49,142 bases of DNA from Oscillospiraceae bacterium (GTDB taxonomy: Bacteria; Bacillota; Clostridia; Monoglobales; WRAG01), in the NCBI GenBank assembly GCA_009780345.1, contig WRAG01000015.1, positions 1 through 49,142 of the forward strand, in the 5' to 3' direction. Both the position numbers and the translations under genes were made by a program. Positions 17,734 through 25,357 of the stretch are shown piece after piece. Under the pieces are notes generated by a model. That model was given only the letters and a program-made list of their open reading frames with translations, had not been told where the DNA came from and searched no databases. The first letter of the stretch is position 1, and the number at the start of each line of letters is the position of its first letter.

Positions 17734-19149
17734 CTATGCTTTGTGAACTTTTAGTACATTAGTCGTTCCGCTGACTCCGTCCGGCGTTCCCGCCGTAATA
17801 ACCGTTAAATCACCGGCTTTCACGATTCCGGTCTTTTTCGCCTCGTCAATCGCGTTCAAAAACATCTCATCGGTGGTTTTTTGAAGCGGCGAGCAAACGG
17901 AGGTAACGCCCCACGACATACATAACTGCCGCGTGACCTTTTCCTTAGACGTAATCGCGATAATCGGCGTTTCCGGGCGGAACGCCGCAACCGTTCGCGT
18001 AATATGCCCCGAACTTGTGGTAGTGATAATCGCCGCAACGTCCAAATGATGCGCCATTGTAACGGTCGAGTGGCTTATCGCGTTACAAACCGCCATGGAC
18101 GAGTCGAAAAAGCCGGTTTCAAAACGCTTTTTATAGTCGATATCACCTTCGGTCAACTCCGCGATTCGGGCCATGGTTTTAAGCGCCAGAACGGGGTTAT
18201 GCCCAACCGCCGTCTCGCCGGATAGCATAAGCGCGGAAGTTCCGTCGTAAACGGCGTTCGCGACGTCGCTCGCCTCGGCGCGGGTCGGACGCGGATTATG
18301 CGTCATGGATTCCAACATTTGCGTCGCGGTAATCACGATTTTCCCGACTTTAAGCGAGTGTTTGATCAACTTTTTCTGAATCGCGGGAATTTCCTCAAAG
18401 TCCATCTCAACGCCCAAATCGCCCCGCGCGATCATAATTCCGTCGCTTACTTCAAGTATGGAATGTATGTTCTTCAAACCTTCCATATTTTCAATTTTCG
18501 CGATAACAAGAATATCGTTGCCGTTATTCGCCGCCAAAATCTTGCGAATCTCCAAAATATCCGCCGCAGTGCGCGCGAACGACGCCGCAACGTAATCAAA
18601 ATCATTTTCGGCGGCAAACACAATGTCCGCGTGATCTTTTTCGCTTACATAAGGCATGTTAAGCGAAACCGACGGAATATTCAGACTTTTTTTGTTGCTG
18701 ATCGGCCCGTCATTTAAAACTTCGCAAACGATGTCGGTGGAAGTCACCGCCAAAACGGTGGTTTCAATCAGTCCGTCGTCAATCAAAATCCTCGTCCCCG
18801 GTGTAATGTCTTTCGGAAGGTTTTTATAGCTAATGGAAACACGCGTGTTATCCCCTTCGACATCCTCGGTGGTAAGCGTGAATTTCTGCCCTTTTTTCAG
18901 CATTACCGAATCGTCCGCGAACTCGCCGATACGAACTTCGGGACCTTTGGTGTCAAGCAACGTCGCCGCGCGTACTCCAAGCTCGTCACGCACGTTTATA
19001 AATCGTTCAAGCCGCTCGAACTGCTGCTCATGCGTCCCGTGCGAAAAATTCAACCGCGCAACGTTCAAGCCGCCCAGTAACAGTTGCTTCAAAACTTCAA
19101 CATCATCGGTCGCCGGACCGAGTGTGCATATAATTTTAGTTTTTCTCAA
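17734..19149 (-). CDS. pyk: pyruvate kinase
   Basis: The 471-residue enzyme converts phosphoenolpyruvate and ADP to pyruvate and ATP at the end of glycolysis. The N terminus (MRKTKIICTLGPATDD) and GGLNVARLNFSHGTHEQ, LDTKGPEVRIGEF, VIAKIENMEGL, MIARGDLGVE and ITATQMLESM motifs are all present. The C-terminal domain ends normally, without the extra PEP-utiliser domain found in some Bacillota. A TTG start at 19149 is chosen because AAGGGGTG lies 6 nt upstream and the protein then begins like its homologues; a GTG at 19158 would overlap that site. A consensus promoter lies at 19172-19200. Confidence 0.95.
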   Translation of the reverse strand: MRKTKIICTLGPATDDVEVLKQLLLGGLNVARLNFSHGTHEQQFERLERFINVRDELGVRAATLLDTKGPEVRIGEFADDSVMLKKGQKFTLTTEDVEGDNTRVSISYKNLPKDITPGTRILIDDGLIETTVLAVTSTDIVCEVLNDGPISNKKSLNIPSVSLNMPYVSEKDHADIVFAAENDFDYVAASFARTAADILEIRKILAANNGNDILVIAKIENMEGLKNIHSILEVSDGIMIARGDLGVEMDFEEIPAIQKKLIKHSLKVGKIVITATQMLESMTHNPRPTRAEASDVANAVYDGTSALMLSGETAVGHNPVLALKTMARIAELTEGDIDYKKRFETGFFDSSMAVCNAISHSTVTMAHHLDVAAIITTTSSGHITRTVAAFRPETPIIAITSKEKVTRQLCMSWGVTSVCSPLQKTTDEMFLNAIDEAKKTGIVKAGDLTVITAGTPDGVSGTTNVLKVHKA

Positions 19150-19171
19150 TTGACTCACCCCTTATCAGAAT

Positions 19172-19200
19172 AAGTATATTAAATTTCGACGAAATTGTCA
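19172..19200 (-). promoter_or_regulatory. pyk promoter with palindromic spacer
   Basis: On the minus strand, TTGACA (19195-19200) and TATACT (19172-19177) have a 17-bp spacer. The spacer contains the dyad AATTTCG(T)CGAAATT (about 19181-19194), a possible operator. It is divergent from the ilvE promoter. Confidence 0.8.
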
Positions 19201-19208
19201 AGTTTTTA

Positions 19209-19237
19209 TTGCCAAAATATAAAAATTATGGTAGAAT
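19209..19237 (+). promoter_or_regulatory. promoter of the branched-chain aminotransferase gene
   Basis: TTGCCA (19209-19214) and TAGAAT (19232-19237) have a 17-bp spacer. It lies back-to-back with the pyk promoter, 8 bp apart. Confidence 0.65.
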
Positions 19238-19268
19238 ACTATGGATAAACAAGCAAGGGAGCATGAAT

Positions 19269-20327
19269 ATGAATATCTCAATCACAAAAACTACCACTCC
19301 GAAACCGAAGCCGGATATAAATAATCTCGGGTTCGGGCAATATTTCTCCGACCATATGTTTACCATGGACTACATCGACGGGAAATGGCAAAACGCGCAA
19401 ATCGTGCCGTATCAGAACATTTCAATGGATCCCGCAACCATGGCTTTGCATTATGGGCAACTAATTTTCGAGGGAATGAAAGCATATAAAACCGCCGACG
19501 GAAGTATATTTTTATTCCGCCCGCGCAAAAATTTCGAAAGAGTAAATGTCTCAAACGAACGGCTCGCAATGCCGCCGGTTGACGAAGATTTTTGCTTGGA
19601 AGCGTTGTGCGAGCTGATAAAACTCGATGCTGACTGGATTCCCGACAAGCCGGGAACGTCGCTTTACATTCGTCCGTTTATGTTCGCGACCGATCCGTTT
19701 TTAGGGGTTCGCCCAAGCCAAACGTACAAATTTATGATTATTTTATCCCCCGTCGGCGCGTATTACAGCGAGGGCTTGAACCCTGTGAAAATCTACGCCG
19801 AAGACGAGTTTGTCCGCGCGGTGCGCGGCGGTGTTGGGTTCACCAAAACTGCCGGAAACTACGCCGCAAGCCTAAAAGCGCAAACCGAAGCGCACGACAA
19901 AGGTTATTCGCAAGTCCTTTGGCTTGACGGAATTGAGCGCAAATATATCGAAGAAGTCGGCTCAATGAACGTATTCTTCAAAATCGGCGACGAGGTTATC
20001 ACTCCCGAACTCAGCGGCAGTATTTTGTCGGGAATCACCCGAATGTCGGTGATCGAGCTTTTGCAAAAATGGGGCGTAAAAGTCACCGAACGCAAATTAT
20101 CTATCGACGAAGTTATGGCGGCGGCGGAAAACGGAACGCTCAAGGAATCATGGGGAACCGGAACCGCGGCGGTTATCTCGCCAATCGGCGAGCTGAACTT
20201 TAAAGGTAACGCGCAAGTTATCAATAACAACGAAATCGGCGAACTTACATCGAAATTATACGACACCATCACGGGGATCCAAACCCACAAGATTGCTGAT
20301 GATATGGGGTGGACTTTTAAAGTTTAA
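19269..20327 (+). CDS. ilvE: branched-chain amino acid aminotransferase
   Basis: The 352-residue PLP-dependent class IV aminotransferase transfers the amino group between glutamate and the keto acids of Leu, Ile and Val. It has the type II BCAT pattern: YFSDHMFTMDYIDGKW, LHYGQLIFEGMKAY, LYIRPFMFATD, and GFTKTAGNYAASLKAQ with the PLP lysine in the KTAGNY motif. The ATG at 19269 is chosen because AGGGAG at 19256-19261 is 7 nt upstream; the ATG at 19263 is too close. The stop codon directly touches a large repeat mosaic that starts at 20326. Confidence 0.93.
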   Translation: MNISITKTTTPKPKPDINNLGFGQYFSDHMFTMDYIDGKWQNAQIVPYQNISMDPATMALHYGQLIFEGMKAYKTADGSIFLFRPRKNFERVNVSNERLAMPPVDEDFCLEALCELIKLDADWIPDKPGTSLYIRPFMFATDPFLGVRPSQTYKFMIILSPVGAYYSEGLNPVKIYAEDEFVRAVRGGVGFTKTAGNYAASLKAQTEAHDKGYSQVLWLDGIERKYIEEVGSMNVFFKIGDEVITPELSGSILSGITRMSVIELLQKWGVKVTERKLSIDEVMAAAENGTLKESWGTGTAAVISPIGELNFKGNAQVINNNEIGELTSKLYDTITGIQTHKIADDMGWTFKV

Positions 20328-20525
20328 GGCGCAACGCGCCTTAGACCGTAAAACTTTTGGCGGTCAACTGCAACCATTCAAGCGTCGGCATAAAACGCCT
20401 TGCTTTCACGGGCAGTTTTCACAGGGGTGGCATTAGCGGAAACAAGTTTCCGATGCCACTCCCAAAAAGTTTTATCAAATTTGCGCCCAACGGGCGCGGG
20501 CTTTTAGGGCGATGCCCTAAAAACC
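20326..20525 (+). repeat. left arm of a 200-bp inverted repeat
   Basis: This arm begins with the palindrome AAGGCGCAACGCGCCTT, which overlaps the ilvE stop codon, and ends ...GCCCTAAAAACC. It is about 96 percent identical, by eye, to the reverse complement of 20963-21164. It includes GCGCCC..GGGCGC and GGGC..GCCC dyads. A TTG-initiated frame of about 60 codons in both arms is judged spurious. Confidence 0.92.
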
Positions 20526-20795
20526 CTTTTTGCCGCTGAGGCGGCAGGCGTTGCGCGGGCGCGCGCGGCGCGGCAAGGACCAGTCCTTGCCAATCCAGCA
20601 AGTTTTTGTGCGTCAAAAACTTGACTAAAACCGTCGCCCTCCCCGCCGCGACCCTCCCCGACAAAAGGCGTCGGGCGGGTGCCCCGCTGGCGGAACCGCG
20701 GGCGAAAGTTATTGCAATCAACTTGCCTCTACCCAAATAGTATCTCGCGCTTTTAGGCGCGGGTCGCTCTCGAACGAGCGCAGTGCTATATCTCA

Positions 20796-20935
20796 CTAAT
20801 CTTTCCGCGAACGCGGTTCGCTAACCCAGTTTTTTTGTCGCCGCTTGCGGCACAAATCGCGTCTTTTGCGTTTGTGATCGCCAGGCGACCGGGATTGGCA
20901 AGGGCAGAGCCCTTACCGCCCGTCCGGCAGGACAC
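20796..20935 (+). repeat. repeat segment shared with 43051-43192
   Basis: The segment runs from CTTTCCGCG..CGCGGTTCGCTAAC through GCGACCGGGATTGGCAAGGG to CCGCCCGTCCGGCAGGACA. The same order of motifs recurs in the same orientation at 43051-43192, inside the spoIIIA operon. A part of it recurs inverted near 34810-34845. Confidence 0.85.
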
Positions 20936-20962
20936 ATTCCCTCGGGACGGACCCGAGTAATT

Positions 20963-21164
20963 GGTTTTTAGGGCAAAGCCCTAAAAGCCCGCGCCCGTTG
21001 GGCGCAAAAATTTTGATAAAACTTTTTGGGAGTGGCATCGGAAACTTGTTTCCGCTAATGCCACCCCTGTGAAAACTGCCTGTGAAAGCAAGGCGTTTTA
21101 TGCCGACGCTTGAACGGTTGCAGTTGACCGCCAAAAGTTTTTGGTCTAAGGCGCAACGCGCCTT
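20963..21164 (-). repeat. right arm of the 200-bp inverted repeat
   Basis: It starts GGTTTTTAGGGC and ends with the palindrome AAGGCGCAACGCGCCTT (21148-21164). It is the inverted counterpart of 20326-20525. Confidence 0.92.
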
Positions 21165-21235
21165 ATGCCCGCGCCGGCAGGCGCAAAAGTATAATCTCCC
21201 CCAAACTTGCCCATACTCTCATAGGGTGATGTAAA

Positions 21236-21682
21236 ATGGCGCGCAAAATCGGGTTCACATTCATAATACTACAAATTTTCGTCGTAATCGCGGTTCAATT
21301 CGCGCTCGCGACCGAAACAGTGCGCGAAGTTTTCACTTCCATTGACAGAATGGAGGGAACTTCAACCGCCGCGATCATCGACAATATTGGTACGGTTGAG
21401 GTTGAACTGCTCGCCGAGCGAATTTCGTCTAACGACGAAATTGACGAGCTGAACAACCTGCGAGTCTTAGTCAACGGCAGAATCGCCGGATATTTCGACG
21501 ATGATCGTATCCAACTCGCGGTGCGCAACAACGCGCTTATCGAAATCGACGCGCGAGACGAGCCAAACCGCTATCGCATAAGCGTTTACGCCATAAGCGA
21601 TAACGCGATGGAAATCTCACGTAATCTCACGGTTATAACCGACCAAAATATAGCAATACTAGGAAAAATTCACGCGCATTAG
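21236..21682 (+). CDS. hypothetical membrane-anchored or secreted protein
   Basis: The 148-residue protein has an N-terminal hydrophobic segment (about 6-26; FTFIILQIFVVIAVQFALA) that acts as signal peptide or anchor. An acidic beta-rich domain follows. It contains LRVLVNGRIAGYFDDDRIQL and ends VITDQNIAILGKI. No family is recognised. It lies 14 nt upstream of cmk-plsC and is probably cotranscribed with the cmk-ispH-S1 genes. The start at 21236 has only a weak ribosome binding site (AGGGTGAT at about 21222). Confidence 0.6.
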   Translation: MARKIGFTFIILQIFVVIAVQFALATETVREVFTSIDRMEGTSTAAIIDNIGTVEVELLAERISSNDEIDELNNLRVLVNGRIAGYFDDDRIQLAVRNNALIEIDARDEPNRYRISVYAISDNAMEISRNLTVITDQNIAILGKIHAH

Positions 21683-21696
21683 AAAAGGAGCAAAAA

Positions 21697-22989
21697 ATGA
21701 ACATCAACATCGCAATCGACGGCCCAAGCGGCGCCGGAAAATCTACAATTTCCCAAAAGTTGGCGCAACGTTTGGGCTACATATATATCGACACGGGCGC
21801 AATGTACCGCGCGGTGGGGCTTTACGCCCTTAATCAAGGACGAGACACCAAGAGGGCGGACGAAGTTGTACCGCTTTTACCCGCAATCACCGTTGAAATC
21901 TCACCCGCAACCGACGGGCAGCAAGTTTTCCTAAACGGCGAAAACGTGACCGACAAAATCCGAACGCCCGAAGCGTCAATTGCCGCAAGCGACGTGTCCG
22001 CAATTCCCGAAGTACGGGCGAAACTGTTGTCACTCCAACGCGAAACGGCGGCGAAAAACAATGTTATCATGGACGGCAGAGATATCGGAACGCAAATCCT
22101 GCCAAACGCGCAGGTGAAAATCTTCCTCACCGCCGATGTCGAAGACCGCGCGCGCCGCCGGCTTGAACAGCTTACGTTACAAGGTGTAAACACCACATTC
22201 GACGACGTTTTAAAGGACATGCAATACCGCGATAAGCAAGATTCGTCCCGCGAAGCGGCGCCGCTTGCCTGCGCGCCTGACGCGCTGGCGGTAGACACCA
22301 CAGGAAACACGTTCGAGCAGTCGGTCGAACAAATTTACGCGGTGATAGCTGAAAAATTAGATAATCTGCAAAAAATACATAATTATAAACCGCATTGGTT
22401 CTTTAAGTTCGCGAAAGGGCTGTTAAAAGGCTTCTTTAAGCTCGTTTTCCGCTACAAAGTGATCGGCGCGGAAAATATCCCGCAAGACGAGGTTGTTATC
22501 GTCTGCGCGAATCATAACTCCCTCCTTGATCCGCCGTTTTTAGGTGCGAATTTACCCGACAACATCGGCGTTATGGCAAAAGAAGAACTGTTCAGAATCT
22601 GGGGGTTCGGCAAGCTTATTCGAAAACTCGGCGCGTTCCCGATTCGCCGCGGACAACATGACATCGCCGCGGTACGCACGGCGTTGCAGGTTTTAAAAGC
22701 CGGAAAATCGCTTATCATATTCCCGGAAGGCGGGCGCTTTAAAAGCGGCACCGAAGTGAAAGGTAAAAACGGCGCCGCAATGATCGCCGTCCGCGCGAGG
22801 GTGAAAATTCTCCCCATGGGAATTATCGGAACCTTCAAACCGTTCCGCAAAATGCGGCTGAATGTCGGCAAACCGATTGACCTGTCCGAATATTACGGCA
22901 AAAAGCCGGAAACATCAGACTATAACGAAATTACGGCGAATTTGTTACGCGTAATCGGGGAGTTAAAGGAGTTAAGAATTGAAAATTAA
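21697..22989 (+). CDS. cytidylate kinase / 1-acylglycerol-3-phosphate acyltransferase fusion
   Basis: The 430-residue fusion joins two enzymes. Residues 1-220 are (d)CMP kinase, with a P-loop GPSGAGKS at 9-16, IDTGAMYRAVG, and MDGRDIGTQILP. Residues about 235-430 are a PlsC acyltransferase, with HX4D at His273-Asp278 (NHNSLLD) and a FPEGGR motif near 345, which makes phosphatidic acid. Separate adjacent cmk and plsC genes are common in clostridia, so a fusion is plausible. AAAAGGAG precedes the ATG. It overlaps the TTG-started reading of ispH by 11 nt, within a cmk-plsC-ispH-S1 cluster. Confidence 0.92.
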   Translation: MNINIAIDGPSGAGKSTISQKLAQRLGYIYIDTGAMYRAVGLYALNQGRDTKRADEVVPLLPAITVEISPATDGQQVFLNGENVTDKIRTPEASIAASDVSAIPEVRAKLLSLQRETAAKNNVIMDGRDIGTQILPNAQVKIFLTADVEDRARRRLEQLTLQGVNTTFDDVLKDMQYRDKQDSSREAAPLACAPDALAVDTTGNTFEQSVEQIYAVIAEKLDNLQKIHNYKPHWFFKFAKGLLKGFFKLVFRYKVIGAENIPQDEVVIVCANHNSLLDPPFLGANLPDNIGVMAKEELFRIWGFGKLIRKLGAFPIRRGQHDIAAVRTALQVLKAGKSLIIFPEGGRFKSGTEVKGKNGAAMIAVRARVKILPMGIIGTFKPFRKMRLNVGKPIDLSEYYGKKPETSDYNEITANLLRVIGELKELRIEN

Positions 22990-23920
22990 AAATGAAAGTG
23001 CCCGAATGGGTATGAGGGTCCAGGAAACATCCCGGCCGCCGGCTCGGCGGACCCTAATGACGGACCGCATTAAAATAGGAAAATCCGCCGGTTTCTGCTT
23101 CGGTGTAAAAAACGCCGTTGACGCGGCGTACAGCAACGCCAACAACGATAAACCGATATATACTTACGGCAAAATCATCCATAATGATTATGTGGTTGAC
23201 GACTTAAAGCGGCGCAACGTGCCGCCGATCAGCGATCCTGCCGAACTTCCCGAAAACGCAACCGTAATTATCCGCGCGCACGGAATCGCGCCGAACGAAC
23301 TTGCGTTGTTGCGTCACCGCGGAGCCAAGATAATCGACGCAACCTGCCCATACGTCGCGAAAATTCACGAAATCGTAAGCGAAGATTACAAACTTGGTCG
23401 GCAAATCATCATCGCGGGTGATGAAAACCACCCCGAAGTCAAAGGAATCAACGGCTACTGCGATAATACCGCATGGATTGTAAACGCCGTCAATCCTCAG
23501 TCAGCAGAGCTGACAGCTCCTTTGCCAAAGGAGCCTAATAACCCCATCACAATTGTATCTCAAACAACCATGCGGCAAGATATTTATAAACAAATTGTAA
23601 AATTTTTCAAAAAACGATTTACAGATGTGAAAATTTATGATACAATATGCAGTGCGACCATAAATCGCCAAACCGAAGGCGCCGAAATCGCCCGTAACAG
23701 CGATGTTTGCATCGTAATCGGCGGCGCGTCAAGCTCTAACACAAACAAGCTTTTCGAAGTTTGCAAGCAGCATTGCGAACATACTTTTCAAATCGAAAAC
23801 GCGGCTGAACTAGACAAAATTAAAAAATTTATTAATAAAAACACTATTGTGGGAATTACAGCAGGAGCTTCAACTCCTGCCGAGATTATCGAGGAGGTAG
23901 TATCGAGATGGAAGAGATGA
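22979..23920 (+). CDS. ispH: 4-hydroxy-3-methylbut-2-enyl diphosphate reductase with repeat-derived segments
   Basis: IspH is the last MEP-pathway enzyme, reducing HMBPP to IPP/DMAPP. The three cluster cysteines are at Cys40 (GFCFGV), Cys123 (ATCPYV) and Cys224 (TICSAT), counting from the TTG at 22979. The conserved protein begins near residue 27 (MTDRIKIGKSAGFCFG). The 26 residues before it are read through a 54-nt palindromic element (23012-23065) that also supplies an alternative ATG at 23057. A second repeat (23491-23536) encodes the loop NPQSAELTAPLPKEPNN before ITIVSQTT. GGAG before the TTG supports the longer form. The end overlaps the S1 gene by 13 nt. Confidence 0.9.
   Translation: MKIKNESARMGMRVQETSRPPARRTLMTDRIKIGKSAGFCFGVKNAVDAAYSNANNDKPIYTYGKIIHNDYVVDDLKRRNVPPISDPAELPENATVIIRAHGIAPNELALLRHRGAKIIDATCPYVAKIHEIVSEDYKLGRQIIIAGDENHPEVKGINGYCDNTAWIVNAVNPQSAELTAPLPKEPNNPITIVSQTTMRQDIYKQIVKFFKKRFTDVKIYDTICSATINRQTEGAEIARNSDVCIVIGGASSSNTNKLFEVCKQHCEHTFQIENAAELDKIKKFINKNTIVGITAGASTPAEIIEEVVSRWKR
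23012..23065 (+). repeat. 54-nt three-way-junction element at the ispH start
   Basis: From ATGAGGGTCC to AATGACGGAC it is 89 percent identical (48 of 54) to 43748-43801. An outer stem AGGGT/ACCCT encloses two hairpins. The second hairpin is CGCCG GCT CGGCG here and CGCCC GCC GGGCG in the other copy, a compensatory pair change (positions 30 and 34). Confidence 0.88.
23491..23536 (+). repeat. CAATCCTCAGTCA repeat inside ispH
   Basis: CAATCCTCAGTCA, a variable hairpin loop, then TGACAGCTCCTTTGCC and AAAGGAGCCT match 34716-34759. The hairpin differs in sequence (GTCAGC AGA GCTGAC here, GTCAC TTC GTGAC there) but keeps pairing. It is translated in frame in ispH. Confidence 0.88.
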
Positions 23921-25230
23921 AGAATTTTGCGGAGGCTATTGAGGAGACACTAAAACCATTGCACATGGGCGATATTGTAAAAGGAATGGTTATCGGAATT
24001 ACTCCGACAGAGGTGCAAGTAGACTTGGGCGGAAAATCAGATGGAGTTATTCCGTTTGGCGAGCTTTCCGACGACCCGAACTATAAAATTGAGGATGACA
24101 TTAAAATCGGACAAGAGATTGAAGTGTTCGTTTTCCGTGTAAGCGATGTGGAAGGAATTATCGGACTTTCTAGAAAGAAAATTGATTCAATCAAAGGTTT
24201 CAAAGAAGTTGAAGCGGCGCTTGAAACGAAAGAAATCCTAACCGGTCGAGTTGTGGAAATCGTAAGCTCGGGCGTTATCGTTAATTGCAAAGGCGCGGAA
24301 GTGTTTATCCCCGCTTCACAAGCTTCTGACAGATATATAGAAGATTTGGGCGTTCTACTTAACGCGGAAGTTTCGTTCCGTGTAATTGATGTTGCGGTTC
24401 GCCGCGGTAAGAAGCGGATTGTAGGTTCTATCCGCGCTGTCGCGCGCGAAGTTAGAGAAGCGAAAAGCGCTGAATTTTGGGCGGCGGTTGAAGAAGGCAA
24501 AAAGTATACGGGTACAGTTAAGTCGGTTACCGATTTCGGCGCGTTTGTTGATATCGGCGGCGTTGATGGCCTTGTTCACGTGTCCGAACTTTCATGGCAA
24601 AAAGTGAAACATCCGTCAGACGTTGTTAAAGTCGGCGATGTTCTTGAAGTTTACATAAAGTCTGTTGACAAAGAAAAAGGCAAGATTTCACTAGGGTTCA
24701 AGAAGATGGAAGATAATCCGTGGGTTGTCGCGGCGAAGAAACTTAATGTTGGCGATACCATCTCATGTAAAATCGTGCGAATCGTGCCATTCGGCGCGTT
24801 TGCTGAAATCATGCCGCACGTTGACGGACTTATCCACATTTCGCAAATCTCGTGGCAGCATATCGCAAAACCGTCTGACGAACTGTCTGTCGGACAGCAA
24901 GTGCAAGCGAAAGTTCTTAGCGTAGATCCTGAAATTCGTCAAATTTCGCTTAGCATCAAAGAATTGCTTGACCCGCCTGTAATTGAAGCGGCTCCTGCAA
25001 CGGAAGAAGCGGCGGAAGACGCTGAACCGACCGGCTATACCGAAGAAAGCTCGTTCACAATCGGCGATTCACTTGACAACATTATCGAAGCGGCGGAAGA
25101 AACCGCGGCGGAAGCTGTTGAAGAAGCAGTGGTAGTGGAAGAGGTAATCGAAGAACTTGCTGAAAACGTTGCGGAAGCGGAAGTTGCGGCGGTTGAAGAG
25201 GAAGAAGCGGAAGCGGCACCTGAAGAGTAA
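23908..25230 (+). CDS. rpsA: 30S ribosomal protein S1-like protein (four S1 domains)
   Basis: The 440-residue protein has four S1 OB-fold domains (about 15-85, 100-167, 187-255 and 272-342) and an acidic Glu/Ala-rich tail (about 350-440). Conserved blocks include VKGMVIGITPTEVQVDLGGK, YTGTVKSVTDFGAFVDIGG and FGAFAEIMPHVDGLIHIS. It binds mRNA during initiation. Clostridial S1-like proteins are often encoded right after ispH or fused to it; here the genes overlap by 13 nt. GGAGG at about 23891 precedes the ATG at 23908. The four-domain size is shorter than the six-domain E. coli form and usual for Bacillota. Confidence 0.92.
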   Translation: MEEMKNFAEAIEETLKPLHMGDIVKGMVIGITPTEVQVDLGGKSDGVIPFGELSDDPNYKIEDDIKIGQEIEVFVFRVSDVEGIIGLSRKKIDSIKGFKEVEAALETKEILTGRVVEIVSSGVIVNCKGAEVFIPASQASDRYIEDLGVLLNAEVSFRVIDVAVRRGKKRIVGSIRAVAREVREAKSAEFWAAVEEGKKYTGTVKSVTDFGAFVDIGGVDGLVHVSELSWQKVKHPSDVVKVGDVLEVYIKSVDKEKGKISLGFKKMEDNPWVVAAKKLNVGDTISCKIVRIVPFGAFAEIMPHVDGLIHISQISWQHIAKPSDELSVGQQVQAKVLSVDPEIRQISLSIKELLDPPVIEAAPATEEAAEDAEPTGYTEESSFTIGDSLDNIIEAAEETAAEAVEEAVVVEEVIEELAENVAEAEVAAVEEEEAEAAPEE

Positions 25231-25254
25231 ATCAATAAATACGTTATATAATAG

Positions 25255-25281
25255 AAAAAGCGCCCTCAAACGGCGCTTTTT
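25255..25281 (+). terminator. terminator after S1
   Basis: A 10-bp stem (AAAAAGCGCC / GGCGCTTTTT) with a 7-nt loop ends in a T-run. It separates the S1 cluster from murD. Confidence 0.88.
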
Positions 25282-25357
25282 CAGCATTCGTTCGTTTAAA
25301 CACGCATTTTGTGTTCCATAAACTGCGCCCGAAGGGCGCAAAAAAGGAGGAATCCCC

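Larger units (their letters stand above)
20328..21235. other. 908-nt gene-free region occupied by a repeat mosaic
   Basis: The region between ilvE and the 21236 gene holds two 200-bp inverted arms (20326-20525 and 20963-21164) and a 437-bp centre. The centre contains many short palindromes and a segment (20796-20935) also found at 43051-43192. It is GC-richer than its surroundings. No credible protein gene is seen. Confidence 0.85.

Noticed and set aside
20357..20539. 60- to 73-codon frames in both arms of the inverted repeat (20357-20539 plus, 20913-21134 minus)
   Set aside because: They are similar only because the arms are copies of each other. They start with TTG, have no ribosome binding site and run through palindromes.
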